The notes below the pieces were generated by a model. That model had not been told where the DNA came from. It was given only the letters and a program-made list of their open reading frames with translations, and made no database searches. A stretch of DNA of 34,155 nucleotides from Rhodococcus sp. JCM 9791. GTDB lineage: Bacteria > Actinomycetota > Actinomycetes > Mycobacteriales > Mycobacteriaceae. The stretch covers positions 1 through 34,155 of the forward strand of contig BBEG01000017.1 of NCBI GenBank assembly GCA_001312645.1. Direction: 5' to 3'. Shown here piece by piece: positions 8,421 to 17,568 of the stretch. Position numbers and translations under genes: made by a program. Positions within the stretch are counted from its first letter, which is position 1; the number at the start of each line of letters is the position of its first letter.

Positions 8421-10135
8421 GAACGGCGTCGGCGTCGACCTTCAGGACCCGACGGTCGTAGGTCATCAGACCGTTCGTCTCTTCTTCGACGTCGGCGAGC
8501 TGGGTGTAGATGAAGGCCGCGAGCCCGTCCTCGACTGCCGGGGCAACTTGCGTATGTTGCAGACGCAGAAAGGCGCGCTCGTAGGTCCACTGGTCGGCGA
8601 ATTTGCGGTAGCCGAACTCCTTGTCGCTCCACACGTGCCCCGGGACCCGATAGGAATACCCGCCGTACTCCGACAACACCGCGACACGCTCATCTTTCGC
8701 GTCGGCCCGCGACAGCCGATAGGGCCGGAAGTAGACGTGCCGGCTGGCCATGTCGCCTCCACCTTGGTCGTGCCAACCGCTGGCATGGTCGACGGGCCGG
8801 GTGGCGTCGAGCGCCTTGATTCGCGCGGAGGCCACGACGGCATCGAATTGTCCCCATGCCTCGTTGAACGGCACCCATGCGGCGATGCTCGGTGTCGAAC
8901 GCAGCAGCGCCACAGTCGTATCGAGCTCCTCGAGGAACTCGGTGCGTCCTTCGGCGTCCTGCCGTCCGAACCAGGTGTAGTGAGAATCGTCCAACTTCAC
9001 GGGTAGAGCGACGGGTGCGGTGACGACCGCCTGCCGGTAGCTCCGACCACCGTTGACCATGTCCTGCCACACGAGGATGCCCAGCCGGTCGCAGTGGTGG
9101 TACCAGCGCAGCGGCTCGATCTTGATGTGCTTACGCAGCATCGTGAAACCGAGTTCCTTGGCCGTGACGATGTCGTGGATGAGCGCGTCGTCCGACGGCG
9201 CGGTGTAGAGGCCGTCGGGCCAGTACCCCTGATCGAGCAGGCCCGCATGCAGATACGGTTCGCCGTTGAGCAGGAGTCGGATGGTGCCTGTCGCATCGGG
9301 TCCGATACCGAACGAACGCATCCCGACGTAACTCGACACGTTGTCGGCACCGAGGGTGACCTCGACGTCGTACAGGAACGGATCCTCGGGCGACCAGAGA
9401 CGCACGTCGTCGCCGAGCCGCAACCGCGTCGGCACCCCGACCGGCACGCTGCCCGAAACGACGTCGCTGCCGTTGGCACCGATCGTGACGACGGCAGCAC
9501 CCTCGCCAGTGCCGCCGACCACCACACACACCTCGACCTCACCGGTGTCCACGTGCGGCACGAGATCGAGCCGCTCGACCCACCGCTGCGGCACTGATTC
9601 GAGCCACACCGTCTGCCAGATCCCGGATTGCGGTGTGTACCAGATACCACCGCGCTCGAGTTTCTGTTTTCCGCGCTACGCCACGACGTGTCGGTGACAT
9701 CCCGGACCCGGACGACGAGTTCGTGACTCTCACCGCGCAGAGCGTCGGTGACGTCGAGGGTGAACGGCAGGTATCCGCCTCGATGCCCCCCGACGAATGT
9801 GCCGTCGACCCACACTTCGCAATCCTGGTCGACGGCTCCGAAATGGAGCAACACACGATCACGCACGAATCCCGCAGGCAGCGTGACGCTCCGCCGATAC
9901 CACAGCGCTTCGCCCGGCTGCAGTATCCGATCGACGCCGGATAGCGGTGCTTCCGGTGAGAACGGCACCACGATCTCCCCGTCCCAGTCGCGGGGTCGCT
10001 CGGTGACCGAGGCGCAGATGATGGCATAGTCCAGTGGCCGTTGAGGTTGACGTAGGAGTCGCGCATGAGTTGTGGGCGCGGGTATTCGGGCAGGACGCGG
10101 TCGGGATCGAGGGTTTCGCCCCATTCGGTGATCAC
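8395..10135 (-). CDS. Glycoside hydrolase family 2 enzyme (two frame breaks)
   Basis: Read through lost bases near 10031 and 9672, this is a glycosidase of about 580 residues. The N-terminal sugar-binding domain contains VNLNGHWDYAI (after restoring a G), GEALWYRRSVTLP, LHFGAVDQDCEVWVDG and VGGHRGGYLPFTLDV. An immunoglobulin-like domain leads to the TIM barrel. There FNEAWGQFD carries the acid/base Glu (codon near 8861) and VLSEYGGYSYRV the likely nucleophile Glu. There is no signal peptide, so it is probably cytoplasmic, acting on a sugar imported by the MFS protein. The GTG start at 10135 overlaps the MFS stop by four bases. The natural 3' end is unclear because the stop codon is missing; about 8395 (after NLRLRG) is my estimate. 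Beta-galactosidase or beta-glucuronidase specificity cannot be told apart. Confidence 0.82.
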
Positions 10136-11443
10136 AGGCTGGTCTCCAGAGGTTTCGGTGCGAGTGTCTGTGCGCCGCCTACCTTCCGCAGCAGGACGAC
10201 GGGGATGACGATCAATACCACCACGACTGCGGCGGCAGGGAAGATCCACGGTGTCGGCACCTGTTTCACGACCCCGAGATCGACGAATGTCTCGTCGCAC
10301 CGGTGATCACAGCGGCACCGAGGAACGGTCCGATCACCATCGGCACGAGGACGGCGAACATCATCCGCAGTCCCTGCACCTGGCCCGCGCGATCCAGCGG
10401 AGTCAGGTTCCGAACGGTTGCCGAGATCGCCGCGACCCCCAGCATGAATCCCGCCATCATCACGATGCCTGCTCCGATGACAGCGAGCATTCCCCGCGCA
10501 GGGAACATCAGGAGCAGACCGACGACATAGACAACGGCGACGGGCAGGATTCCCCTGGATGGGCCGATACGGTCCAGTACCCGGCCGCCGATCACGCTGA
10601 TCACTGCCGCACCGATCAACACCGACGCCAGGACGATCGCGTATCCGTCCATGTCGAGGTACCGCTGCACGTAGATGATCAGGTACGGCAGGAACACCTG
10701 GGTGCTCGTTCCGAGGATCGCCCAGGCCAGCAATGCCAGATACAGCCGCGGATTGTCGCGCACGGTGCTGGGACGCAAGCCATGGACCACCGACGACAGG
10801 TAACTGCCGCTCGGTCTCGGTTGTCGCGGCTCGCGGACCCCGAACCAGGCGATCACCCCGACCGCCGCGGTGGCGCCGCCGATGATCGTGAAGAACAGCA
10901 TCCACTGGCCGCCCCTGGTGAGCGGGTCGAGCGCACCGAACACCAGCAGCATCGCCAGCAATGGCATCGTGGCCAGCACGCCGTCGACGCGGCCGCGATT
11001 GTCAGGGCGGTCGAGTCGGTGACCCACGCATTGAACGCGGCGTCGTTCGCACTCGACCCGAAAATGCTCATCACACAGTCGAGTACGATGATAGCGATCA
11101 CCGTGACTGTCACCGCATCGAACATCGGCAACAATGATGCGGCGGCATCGACGCTCACCAGCCCGAAACCGGCGGTACAGAGGCCCCACAGCACGTACCC
11201 GACCGCGATGAACTCGCGTCGTCTGCCAGTTCGGTCCGACGCCGCGCCCGCAAGCAGTGTCGCCAGGGTCGCGGCGACGGCACTCGTCGCGACCAGGGTG
11301 GCGAGTACCGTCGGCGAGTCGGTGATCGTGTTGTAGACGAACAGGTTGAGGTACATGTTCTCGACCGTCCAGGCCAGTTGGCCCGTCAGTCCGAGCAGCA
11401 CCACCCAGGTCCAGAGGCGACGATCTGCCACACGTTCGTGCAT
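10132..11443 (-). CDS. MFS transporter (two frame breaks)
   Basis: Read through lost bases near 11005 and 10293, this is a major facilitator permease of about 437 residues with roughly twelve hydrophobic segments. The loop between helices 2 and 3 contains AGAASDRTGRRREF, a version of the conserved MFS cytoplasmic motif, and a related GGRVLDRIGPSRG occurs in the second half. Restored junctions read TDSTAPDNRGRVDG and ITGATETFVDLG. The subfamily resembles sugar and glycoside transporters. It heads a leftward cassette with the GH2 enzyme and DUF2804 protein, with a 4-base GTGA overlap into the GH2 gene. Substrate is not identifiable from sequence. Confidence 0.8.
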
Positions 11444-11579
11444 CCCGCGACCATAGTGGTTCGCACCATCCCGGCGCGTGGACCGATCCCACCGTGTCGG
11501 ACCTTGTCATGTCGCCCATGGACGCAGCGCTTCGCAGCATCACTGTCCACCGATCCTGCCGGCGACAAGAGGCAGCAAG

Positions 11580-12210
11580 TGGCTGGCTTGGCCTTCTGCA
11601 CTTTACCGGTGGCAGTACGGGGGAAATGTGCACGAATATCGCTGATGGTGGGCGTAGTCGATCCCGGTCGTACACGCACCACCGCAGCAGTGTGTTCGCC
11701 GAGCCTGGCGTTCGGTGCCGCAACCGCAGCTGCTTCCGCGATACTGGGCATACCGAGAAGCGCTTCCTCCACCTCGAGTGCACTGATGTTCTCTCCACCG
11801 CGAATGATGATGTCGCTTTTATTGTCGGTGACAGTGCGGGGACCGACGATCCGCCCATTCCTGCGTACCGCATGAACTCGAGGTGTTCCGGCCTGAAGTC
11901 GGGATGATCGAGGAAGCTGATGACAAAATAAGGTGTGCCGCCACCGAAGGTCACTTTGTCCCTGAGCATCAGGCTCAGTGTCTTGTGAGGATTCCATGCA
12001 TCAGTGATGAAAATGGCGGTTCCCTGCAGGACGGGAATCAAGAACGCATTGAGCATACCGATGAAATGGCCGACCGGAGCCGCGCCCGACAATCGGTACG
12101 TCTGCCGAAAGTCCGGCGTTGTACCGTAGAGGACCGAACTCATCGAAGGTGATGAATACCTTAGGATTCGTCGTGGCAATACTGCGCATCGAAGCGTGCT
12201 CGCTCAGGTG
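11580..12210 (-). pseudogene. Decayed acyl-CoA ligase (AMP-binding enzyme)
   Basis: Fragments of an acyl-CoA synthetase lie in order but far too close together. TTNPKVFITFDEF is a damaged ATP-binding loop region. It is followed in another frame by YRLSGAAPVGHFIGMLNAF and YFVISFLDHPDF, then MGGSSVPA near 11835. The sequence then jumps to VTDNKSDIIIRGGENISALEVEEALL and ends with PRTATGKVQKA. About 150 residues that normally separate the GGSSVPA region from the SDIIIRGGENIS hinge are absent, as are about 30 residues before the ATGKVQK catalytic-lysine motif, and most of the N-terminal domain. These losses are too large for base-calling error, so this is a true pseudogene, probably once cotranscribed with the gene at 12403-13013. 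Confidence 0.8.
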
Positions 12211-12402
12211 GAGGAATGGGGATGCGTAGCGCCCGGACTACAACCGCAGCCTGATACGCGTACGCCGGCCGGCGAATAGTCGTCGACCGCATATTATGTG
12301 CGCCTCCATCGACCTTCTCTGATCCGACCTTTATCTGCGTACTGGGATTCACCTGCAGGTTGCGGTAACACAATCTCCTACGGCGAGACCGCGAGATCGA
12401 TC

Positions 12403-13013
12403 TCAGGAGTCGCCCGTGTCGGGCGAGAATGAGCTATCACTGGCGAATTGCATGAGGTCAGCGTCGAGTTCGACCTCACACGAACGCAGTACGCGTGCGA
12501 ACGCGTCGTATCCCGAGACGGTGAAGATAACGTCGAGCATCTGCTGAGAGTCGAGCTCGGTCGCGAGTGTGGACCAGGTAGCCTGGTGATTGCACCCTCC
12601 TCGATCAGCTCGTCGACAGCGCGCAGCAACGCCGCGTCGATCGGCTCCCACAATGGAGCGTTCGGACCGAAAGCGATACGCGCAATCGTCTCGGCATCGA
12701 GACCGATCTCGCGCGAGATGAAATAGTGCTGCGCCCATTCATAGCTAGATTCGCGAACGGCGGCAACTCTCATGATGAGTAGTTCCCGCTGCCTTTCGCT
12801 GAGTGTGGTTGTTGTCATCAGGTGGCCGTTGAGACCGAAGAAGGCCCTGGCCAACCTCGGATGGTGTGCGAGCGTGCCGAGTGCGTTTTCCGCTCGGGGG
12901 CGATTTTTCCCGGAGCGCAAAGGGTATCGTGGCGATTCTGGCACGAGCGCGGTGATCGCCTCGCGCATGGCCGATGACCACTCGGCGAACGGAATTGGTT
13001 CGATTCGAGCCAT
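12403..13013 (-). CDS. Carboxymuconolactone decarboxylase-family protein (one frame break)
   Basis: Read through one lost base near 12584 the product has about 203 residues. The core NGHLMTTTTLSERQRELLIMRVAAVRESSYEWAQHYFISREIGLD is the six-helix CMD/AhpD-like fold. It keeps the E-W-x-x-H pattern but lacks the CxxC pair of true AhpD peroxidases. Proteins of this type often sit in actinobacterial catabolic clusters for cyclic compounds, but their reactions are mostly unassigned. After the break, ATWSTLATELDSQQMLDVIF continues the family sequence. The ATG at 13013 follows AGAAGGGA. A 20-bp perfect palindrome sits just upstream of that ribosome site, and palindrome copy A (13219-13234) lies about 205 bases before the start. 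Confidence 0.75.
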
Positions 13014-13035
13014 GCCTGGCTGATCCCTTCTGTCA

Positions 13036-13055
13036 GGCCCAGCACGTGCTGGGCC
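13036..13055. repeat. Perfect 20-bp palindrome in the leader of the CMD-family gene
   Basis: GGCCCAGCACGTGCTGGGCC is its own reverse complement. It ends 22 bases before the ATG at 13013, directly upstream of the AGAAGGGA ribosome site, and it is unlike the cluster palindrome. It could be an operator for a second regulator or an RNA hairpin affecting translation. Confidence 0.6.
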
Positions 13056-13218
13056 GATATGTTGTGCCGCTGCAATCTTTGACCGCTTATTACTTCAGCT
13101 ATCTCGAGGACGCTCGAATCACTCCCCGTCCGATGAGGTGACGCCACCAGCAATGCTCGCGGCCCGCAATCGACATAGCCTTTCAGGTCGTTCACATGCG
13201 CACCCCCATGGACCGATA

Positions 13219-13234
13219 CTATACATCCGTATAG
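13219..13234. promoter_or_regulatory. Cluster palindrome, copy A (CTATACATCCGTATAG)
   Basis: Perfect 6-bp arms CTATAC/GTATAG separated by four bases. It lies about 205 bases upstream of the leftward CMD-family gene. It is the most symmetric of six copies and the best model for the TetR-family binding site. Confidence 0.75.
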
Positions 13235-13544
13235 CATCTGTCACGCCAACGTATGTGTCGAGGTGGCGGGTAACGAGCGCCGGCGAACTACCAGGCGACC
13301 GCAGTTTTCACTCAAGTACACACCCACACGGAGGTCGTCCGACGATGGAAGGTAGTACTGAACCAGGCCAGCAGTCACCTCGGCCTCTTACTCATGCACT
13401 GCGAAAGGTCGTCACTCCGTAGCCTTCTTCGAGCTGATCACCGACCTGCCGAAACTCCTCGATCTCGAGCGAAGTATCGGTGGCCGGACTGCGCACTGTA
13501 TCCAGCATCGGTTCGAAACGCGTCTCTCACATCAGCGTCACTTG

Positions 13545-13560
13545 CTGTACAGTCGTATAC
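13545..13560. promoter_or_regulatory. Cluster palindrome, copy B (CTGTACAGTCGTATAC)
   Basis: It keeps the invariant TAC-N4-GTA core with one mismatch in the outer arm. It lies 153 bases upstream of the rightward reductase gene at 13714. Confidence 0.65.
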
Positions 13561-13713
13561 TTGCGCCACGAGAGCACAAATGGAGCACAGGGCGTCGCTC
13601 GCCGCGCGGGCGGCCGAACCAGCAAGAACAACGGCTATACGCAACGAACCGAAAATCTACGCGCCTGCACGGCTGCGGTCCGACAACACCTCGACTGAGA
13701 GAACTGAGTGCTG

Positions 13714-14634
13714 ATGCCCCCGTCAATGAAAGCGATCAGCCAGGACATCCTGGGCGGACCTGAAGTACTACGAACGGTCGAGGCCCCGCGTCCGACGCCG
13801 CGTACGGGTCAGGTACTTGTCCGCATGTGCGCCACATCGGTCAATCCGGTCGACTGCAAACTTCGGGCCGGCGTCGTCACTCACCTCGGGCCCCCGCCTT
13901 TCACCCTCGGATTCGATCTCTCCGGCACCGTCGTCGAGATCGGGCCCGAAGTCGAGTCGTTTCAGCCTGGGGACGAAGTGTTCGGCATGATCTTCAGCAA
14001 AAAGGGCGCCTACGGCGAATTCGCTCTCGCCAACGCCGATACTCTCGCGCTACGGCCAGCGAACCTGGATCCCATTCATGCCGGCGTCCTGCCAACGGCC
14101 GCGCTGACAGCATGGCAGGCAATCAATCTCGCAGATGTGCACAATGGCGAGCGTGTTCTGATCCATGCTGCAGCAGGCGGCGTCGGCCACCTTGCGGTCC
14201 AATTCGCCCATCGTCGAGGCGCACATGTGATCGGCACCGCCCGTACCGTGAACCACAATTTCCTTCGGGCACTGGGCGCCGATGAACTGGTCGACTATAC
14301 CGAGTCAGATTTCGCCGCTTCAGTCCAAGAAGTGGACGCCGTGATCGATCTCGTCGGCGGCGCGTACGGATCACGCTCTCTGCGGATACTGCGAGCCGAC
14401 GGCCGATACATTGATGCACAAGGCTCGGACGCCACTGACGACCCCCGCTACCGCCGAGTAGTCGGGCACCCATCTCCTGCCGACCTGACTTCCATCGGGC
14501 AACTCGCCGCCGACGGGAAGGTACGGGTCGAGGTCGAACAGACCATGTCACTTGCCGATATCACCGAGGCCCACAAGCTCAGCGAATCAGGACGAGTTCG
14601 CGGAAAGCTTGCATTGACCCCTTGGGGACCGTGA
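13714..14634 (+). CDS. NADP-dependent quinone oxidoreductase-like MDR enzyme
   Basis: This intact protein of 306 residues is a zinc-free medium-chain reductase of the quinone oxidoreductase type. It has the substrate-domain signature CATSVNPVDCKLRAG, the GFDLSGTVVEIG strand and the nucleotide-binding segment VLIHAAAGGVGHLAVQFA. No structural-zinc cysteines are present. Such enzymes reduce quinones or alpha,beta-unsaturated ketones and enals with NADPH. It reads rightward alone, with palindrome copy B upstream and a hairpin at 14669-14684 downstream. The start could also be the ATG at 13726 (MKAISQ); I prefer 13714 because of a weak GAG upstream. A role reducing an enone intermediate of the cluster pathway is an inference. 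Confidence 0.85.
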   Translation: MPPSMKAISQDILGGPEVLRTVEAPRPTPRTGQVLVRMCATSVNPVDCKLRAGVVTHLGPPPFTLGFDLSGTVVEIGPEVESFQPGDEVFGMIFSKKGAYGEFALANADTLALRPANLDPIHAGVLPTAALTAWQAINLADVHNGERVLIHAAAGGVGHLAVQFAHRRGAHVIGTARTVNHNFLRALGADELVDYTESDFAASVQEVDAVIDLVGGAYGSRSLRILRADGRYIDAQGSDATDDPRYRRVVGHPSPADLTSIGQLAADGKVRVEVEQTMSLADITEAHKLSESGRVRGKLALTPWGP

Positions 14635-14668
14635 GCCCGAAGCTGACACCGACGCCTGACTCGAGGAC

Positions 14669-14684
14669 GAATCGTCGACGATTC
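14669..14684. terminator. Hairpin between convergent genes (GAATCGTCGACGATTC)
   Basis: A perfect 16-base palindrome lies 35 bases after the reductase stop and before the 3' end of the leftward thioesterase operon. Flanking AGG/CCT pairs extend the stem past one mismatch. There is no T-run. A bidirectional terminator is the simplest reading. Confidence 0.45.
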
Positions 14685-14843
14685 CTCCGGCGACTGCCAT
14701 TGTCGGTGCCATCGAGCACAATGTCCGCAATGCGTTGAGCTGTACCTCGATCCGGATTCCTTACTCGTCGCACCCGGTCCACTATCGGCCCGGGTGCGAC
14801 TGCAAGCTCGGGGGACCGAACGGATCAACACCGAAAATGCATG

Positions 14844-14918
14844 TCACTCAGCGAAATCGGGCGTGACCTCACCGTGGACGATGGCGTGGAGATTCTCGAG
14901 ACCGGCCATCTCGGCCAC
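14844..14918 (-). pseudogene. Possible thioesterase N-terminal fragment
   Basis: A 24-codon frame beginning with GTG reads VAEMAGLENLHAIVHGEVTP and then stops after DFAE. The pattern resembles the opening helix of PaaI-type hot-dog thioesterases (LxxLxAxxxGE). It overlaps the 3' end of the thioesterase gene at 14869-15489 in another frame. It could be a remnant of a third copy, or the displaced true C-terminus of that gene. Confidence 0.25.
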
Positions 14919-15489
14919 CTGGTGACATCTGCTGCGACGAGAGGTCGGGATCGGCCCGTGCAACGAACCGTCCCTCCGCGGAAACCGCCACGCTCCCCGC
15001 TACCGTGATGGCACCGCGGACTGCGACTCGGCCGACGGCCCGTTCCACTTCACCACCGGTGACCACTAGTTCTTCGAACAACGGAACCCGTTGGCCGTAG
15101 CGGATCGACAGTGTCTCCGCCGAAACTCCCTCGGCGCCGGCTGCCACGACGAGCACATGCGCAAGCAGCAACGCCGACACTCCCCCGTGCACCATTCCAC
15201 GCGGTCCTTGGTATTCAAGGCCGAGGGCTCCGCTGGCCGCGACGAATCCGTCGTCGCCTACTTTCATCGTCAACGGCGGTGCTAGAGCGTTGACGCGCCC
15301 AGACACCGGATCAGAGCTACTGCCATCGCGCACCGAATCGTGTGCCGTACCCGCGTCCTTCTCGAGCCGGTCTCTGATCTCTTCGAGTTCTTCTGCGACC
15401 GCGAGAAGCGCGCGATCGTCCTCGTACACTCTCAACAGCAAGCTGGTCAGCCGCCGTAAGCCGTTCGCAGCATGTTCGAGTGGGTGCAC
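14869..15489 (-). CDS. PaaI-type hot-dog thioesterase-like protein (second of tandem pair)
   Basis: The product has about 206 residues, with an N-terminal helical region (LRRLTSLLLRVYEDDRALLAVAEEL) and a C-terminal hot-dog domain with GLEYQGPRGMVHGGVSALLLAHVL, the substrate-channel helix of the PaaI/4HBT family. Such domains hydrolyse or bind acyl-CoA. The GTG at 15489 is preferred because it lies ten bases after the upstream thioesterase stop; a longer in-frame start exists at 15564 but would overlap that gene by 65 bases. The last 25 residues do not look like a normal hot-dog terminus, so a frame break near 14920 is possible. It closes the operon that begins at 19256. Confidence 0.7.
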   Translation of the reverse strand: MHPLEHAANGLRRLTSLLLRVYEDDRALLAVAEELEEIRDRLEKDAGTAHDSVRDGSSSDPVSGRVNALAPPLTMKVGDDGFVAASGALGLEYQGPRGMVHGGVSALLLAHVLVVAAGAEGVSAETLSIRYGQRVPLFEELVVTGGEVERAVGRVAVRGAITVAGSVAVSAEGRFVARADPDLSSQQMSPGGRDGRSRESPRHRPR

Positions 15490-15499
15490 TTGCTCTGCT

Positions 15500-16116
15500 T
15501 CACTCTGGTCGTCGGGGTGCACCGGGTACCTCTCGTGGTACTGCAACGAACAGTCCTTCCGCACTCACACAGAGTTCCTTGCCCATCCACAACTGACCGG
15601 ATGAGAAGATCTTCCGTCCGTTCACGCTGTCGTGCCGGGAAGTGACGCGCAGTTCACAGCCCACTGGAATCGGTCGGTGGAAGCGCAGCGTGAGTTGCGC
15701 AGTCACGCCGACCGCACCCGCATGAATATTGGCCTCGGCCAACGCCACATCGAGAACCAACGCGGCGGCACCCTCGTGCACCATCGCGTTCACACCTCGA
15801 TACGCGGCCGAGAAACACACCGTGCCTTCGAGACCACTCTCGGAAGTTGCAACCGAAGCGGCGGGGCGATGGCGTTCACCGAACCTACCACTGGGCTGTA
15901 TCGCATGATCCGGCCGATCTTGTCCATCTGCTGTAACCGGTCGGCCACTGTGTCTGCGCGGACCTCCAGACGGTCCGCAGCCGCGTGGATCCGCGCCGCG
16001 ATCGCGGCGAGCCCCGCCCGGCTCTCACCAGTCGTCAACAACGCTGCGGTAGCGCCTCGTACTGCATTCACAGCTCGGGAGACACCGTCGGCATGCGGGT
16101 CCATGCCCGTCATCAC
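15500..16116 (-). CDS. PaaI-type hot-dog thioesterase-like protein (first of tandem pair; one frame break)
   Basis: Read through one lost base near 15841, the product has about 205 residues and is a paralogue of the next gene. It shares the VNAIAPPLRLQL strand (VNALAPPLTMKV in the neighbour) and the motif FSAAYRGVNAMVHEGAAALVLDVAL. The G-to-E change in the HGG motif (VHEGA here versus VHGGV next door) suggests the two copies have diverged in function. The restored junction is LQLPESGLEGTVCF. The helical N-terminal region contains IHAAADRLEVRADTVADRL. The operon position after a P450 suggests acyl-CoA product handling. Confidence 0.72.
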
Positions 16117-16216
16117 GAGGCACCGTCGGCGCTGGTTCTCATACGATGTGGGCGCCTCCCGCTTCCGTCGGCCGTCGTCGACCTTCCGATCGATCGCTTC
16201 CTCATAGCCAAGTCAC

Positions 16217-17568
16217 CTAGATTCTGACGCGGGCTTGTGTTTCCGTGACGGGCCTCGCGATTTCCTGCTCATCACAGATCTTCTGCAATCGATCGAGTGT
16301 CTCGTCGAGGCCGGCGCCGACTCTCTTCCCCGGCGTGAACGTCGCCTGAAGGTTCCGCATGCCTTGAATGACTCCGATGGTGTCGTAGTGCACGGTCTGC
16401 TCGGGTATGCAACGGTAGTCGGGGATTCGATCGAGTACCGCCATGACCATCGACTTGAACACTGTGCGTGCGAAATTCGATCCGATACACCGGTGCATAC
16501 CCAGCCCGAAGCTGAAGTGTCGATTGCCCGGCCTGTCCAACACCATCCGGTTCGGTTCGGGAAATACCGCGGGGTCGCGGTTGGCCATCGCCCATGACAA
16601 CCAAAGTCGATCTCCCTCCCGGAACTGCACACCATCGACATGGACGTCTTCCGCGACGGTGCGCCCATCACCAGGTGCCGGCGTGTAGAACCGCAGAAAC
16701 TCTTCGGTCGCCGACTTCATCAGGGTCGCCCGCTCGTCACTCAACCGACCACGTTCTTCCGGGTGCTCGGACAACCACTCGAGCGCGTGGGCGGTGAGCG
16801 CCGTGGTCGTGTCGAACCCACCGCCGATCACCAGGTTCAACATCCCGATGATCTCCATGTCGTCCGGTCGAAGACCGTCGAGGCGGACCTGGTTGAGCGC
16901 GTGGATGATTCCCGGGCGTGGAGTGTCTCGGATTTCCATCATACTGGTGAACAGGTCCGTGCCCATGGCCATGAAAAGGTCCAGCACACGTTCCGCATCG
17001 GGCGAGTCCGGAGATGTGTAGACGGAGGCATGTGCCGGTTCGCTGTAGATCGCCCATTTGTTCAACGGGATACCGAGCATCGCCAAGGTCAAGACCGCCG
17101 GCACGATATTGGCCAGGTCGTCGACGAAGTCGATCTGACCGTCCTCGATCTTGTCGTCGAGGCACGCACGCACGACTTCGTCGACGAACGGCACCCACCG
17201 TGCGACGCCGCCGGTGACAGATACGGATTCAACGCACTTCGATAGATCCGGTGCTCCGGATCGTCCATTTCCAGCATGCCGCCCCGGATGCCGTGGGTGT
17301 CCATCAGCACCGGTATCCCGATACCCTTGTACCCGCGGCGTTGCCCGTGGACATCGTGGTCGGTGGAGACATACGGGCACCGCGCAAGTTCGAATACCGC
17401 TTGACTACTGGCGGCAACCCAGTGTCCGTCGTAGGTGTCCGTCCACGCAATCGGGCATTTCTGATGCATCTCCTCGGTGATCTCGTCGAACCGCGCACGA
17501 TACTCGGGAGTGTGTCGGTCGAAGTGATAACGAGGCGCCTTCCTGGCAGTGTCGGCGACGTCAGACAT
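16217..17568 (-). CDS. Cytochrome P450 (first; one frame break)
   Basis: Read through one lost base near 17206, this soluble P450 has about 450 residues. The I-helix oxygen-activation motif is GGGFDTTTAL, the ExxR motif is EFLR, and the haem loop FSFGLGMHRCIGSNFAR has the ligand Cys near residue 361. The restored junction is NPYLSPAAVARWVPFVDEV. It is longer than the usual 400-residue bacterial P450 because of a C-terminal tail after the last strand. The ATG at 17568 lies inside the end of the upstream dehydrogenase gene (8-base overlap), so translation is coupled. No ferredoxin or ferredoxin reductase gene is adjacent. It probably hydroxylates the cluster substrate, with the coupled dehydrogenases acting next. 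Confidence 0.9.

Larger units (their letters stand above)
13014..13713. other. Divergent intergenic region with two TetR-type sites
   Basis: This 700-base stretch separates the leftward CMD-family gene from the rightward reductase gene. It carries a 20-bp palindrome (13036-13055) and two copies of the cluster palindrome (13219-13234 and 13545-13560). Several short open frames cross it, but none shows family features or a convincing ribosome site. The in-between part (13235-13544) may hold remnants of a lost gene; I cannot identify one. Confidence 0.55.

Noticed and set aside
8383-9006. Long open frame on the + strand opposite the glycosidase
   Set aside because: It is antisense to clear GH2 motifs and has no recognisable domain; a typical high-GC shadow frame.
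12818-13237. Leftward open frame spanning the CMD-family leader
   Set aside because: It overlaps the CMD-family gene in another frame, contains palindrome copy A near its start, and shows no protein family features.
13394-13714. Rightward open frames between palindrome copies and the reductase gene
   Set aside because: Composition is Arg/Ser/Ala-rich with no motif; copy B lies inside, so this is more likely promoter DNA.
14669-14684. GAATCGTCGACGATTC as a further regulator site
   Set aside because: It lies between convergent 3' ends, not at a promoter, and does not match either operator set; a terminator is simpler.
14579-14782. Leftward frame reading VDRVRRVRNPDRGTAQRIAD
   Set aside because: It vaguely recalls the C-terminus of a dehydrogenase, but it is too short and contains the 14669-14684 hairpin; not enough to call.
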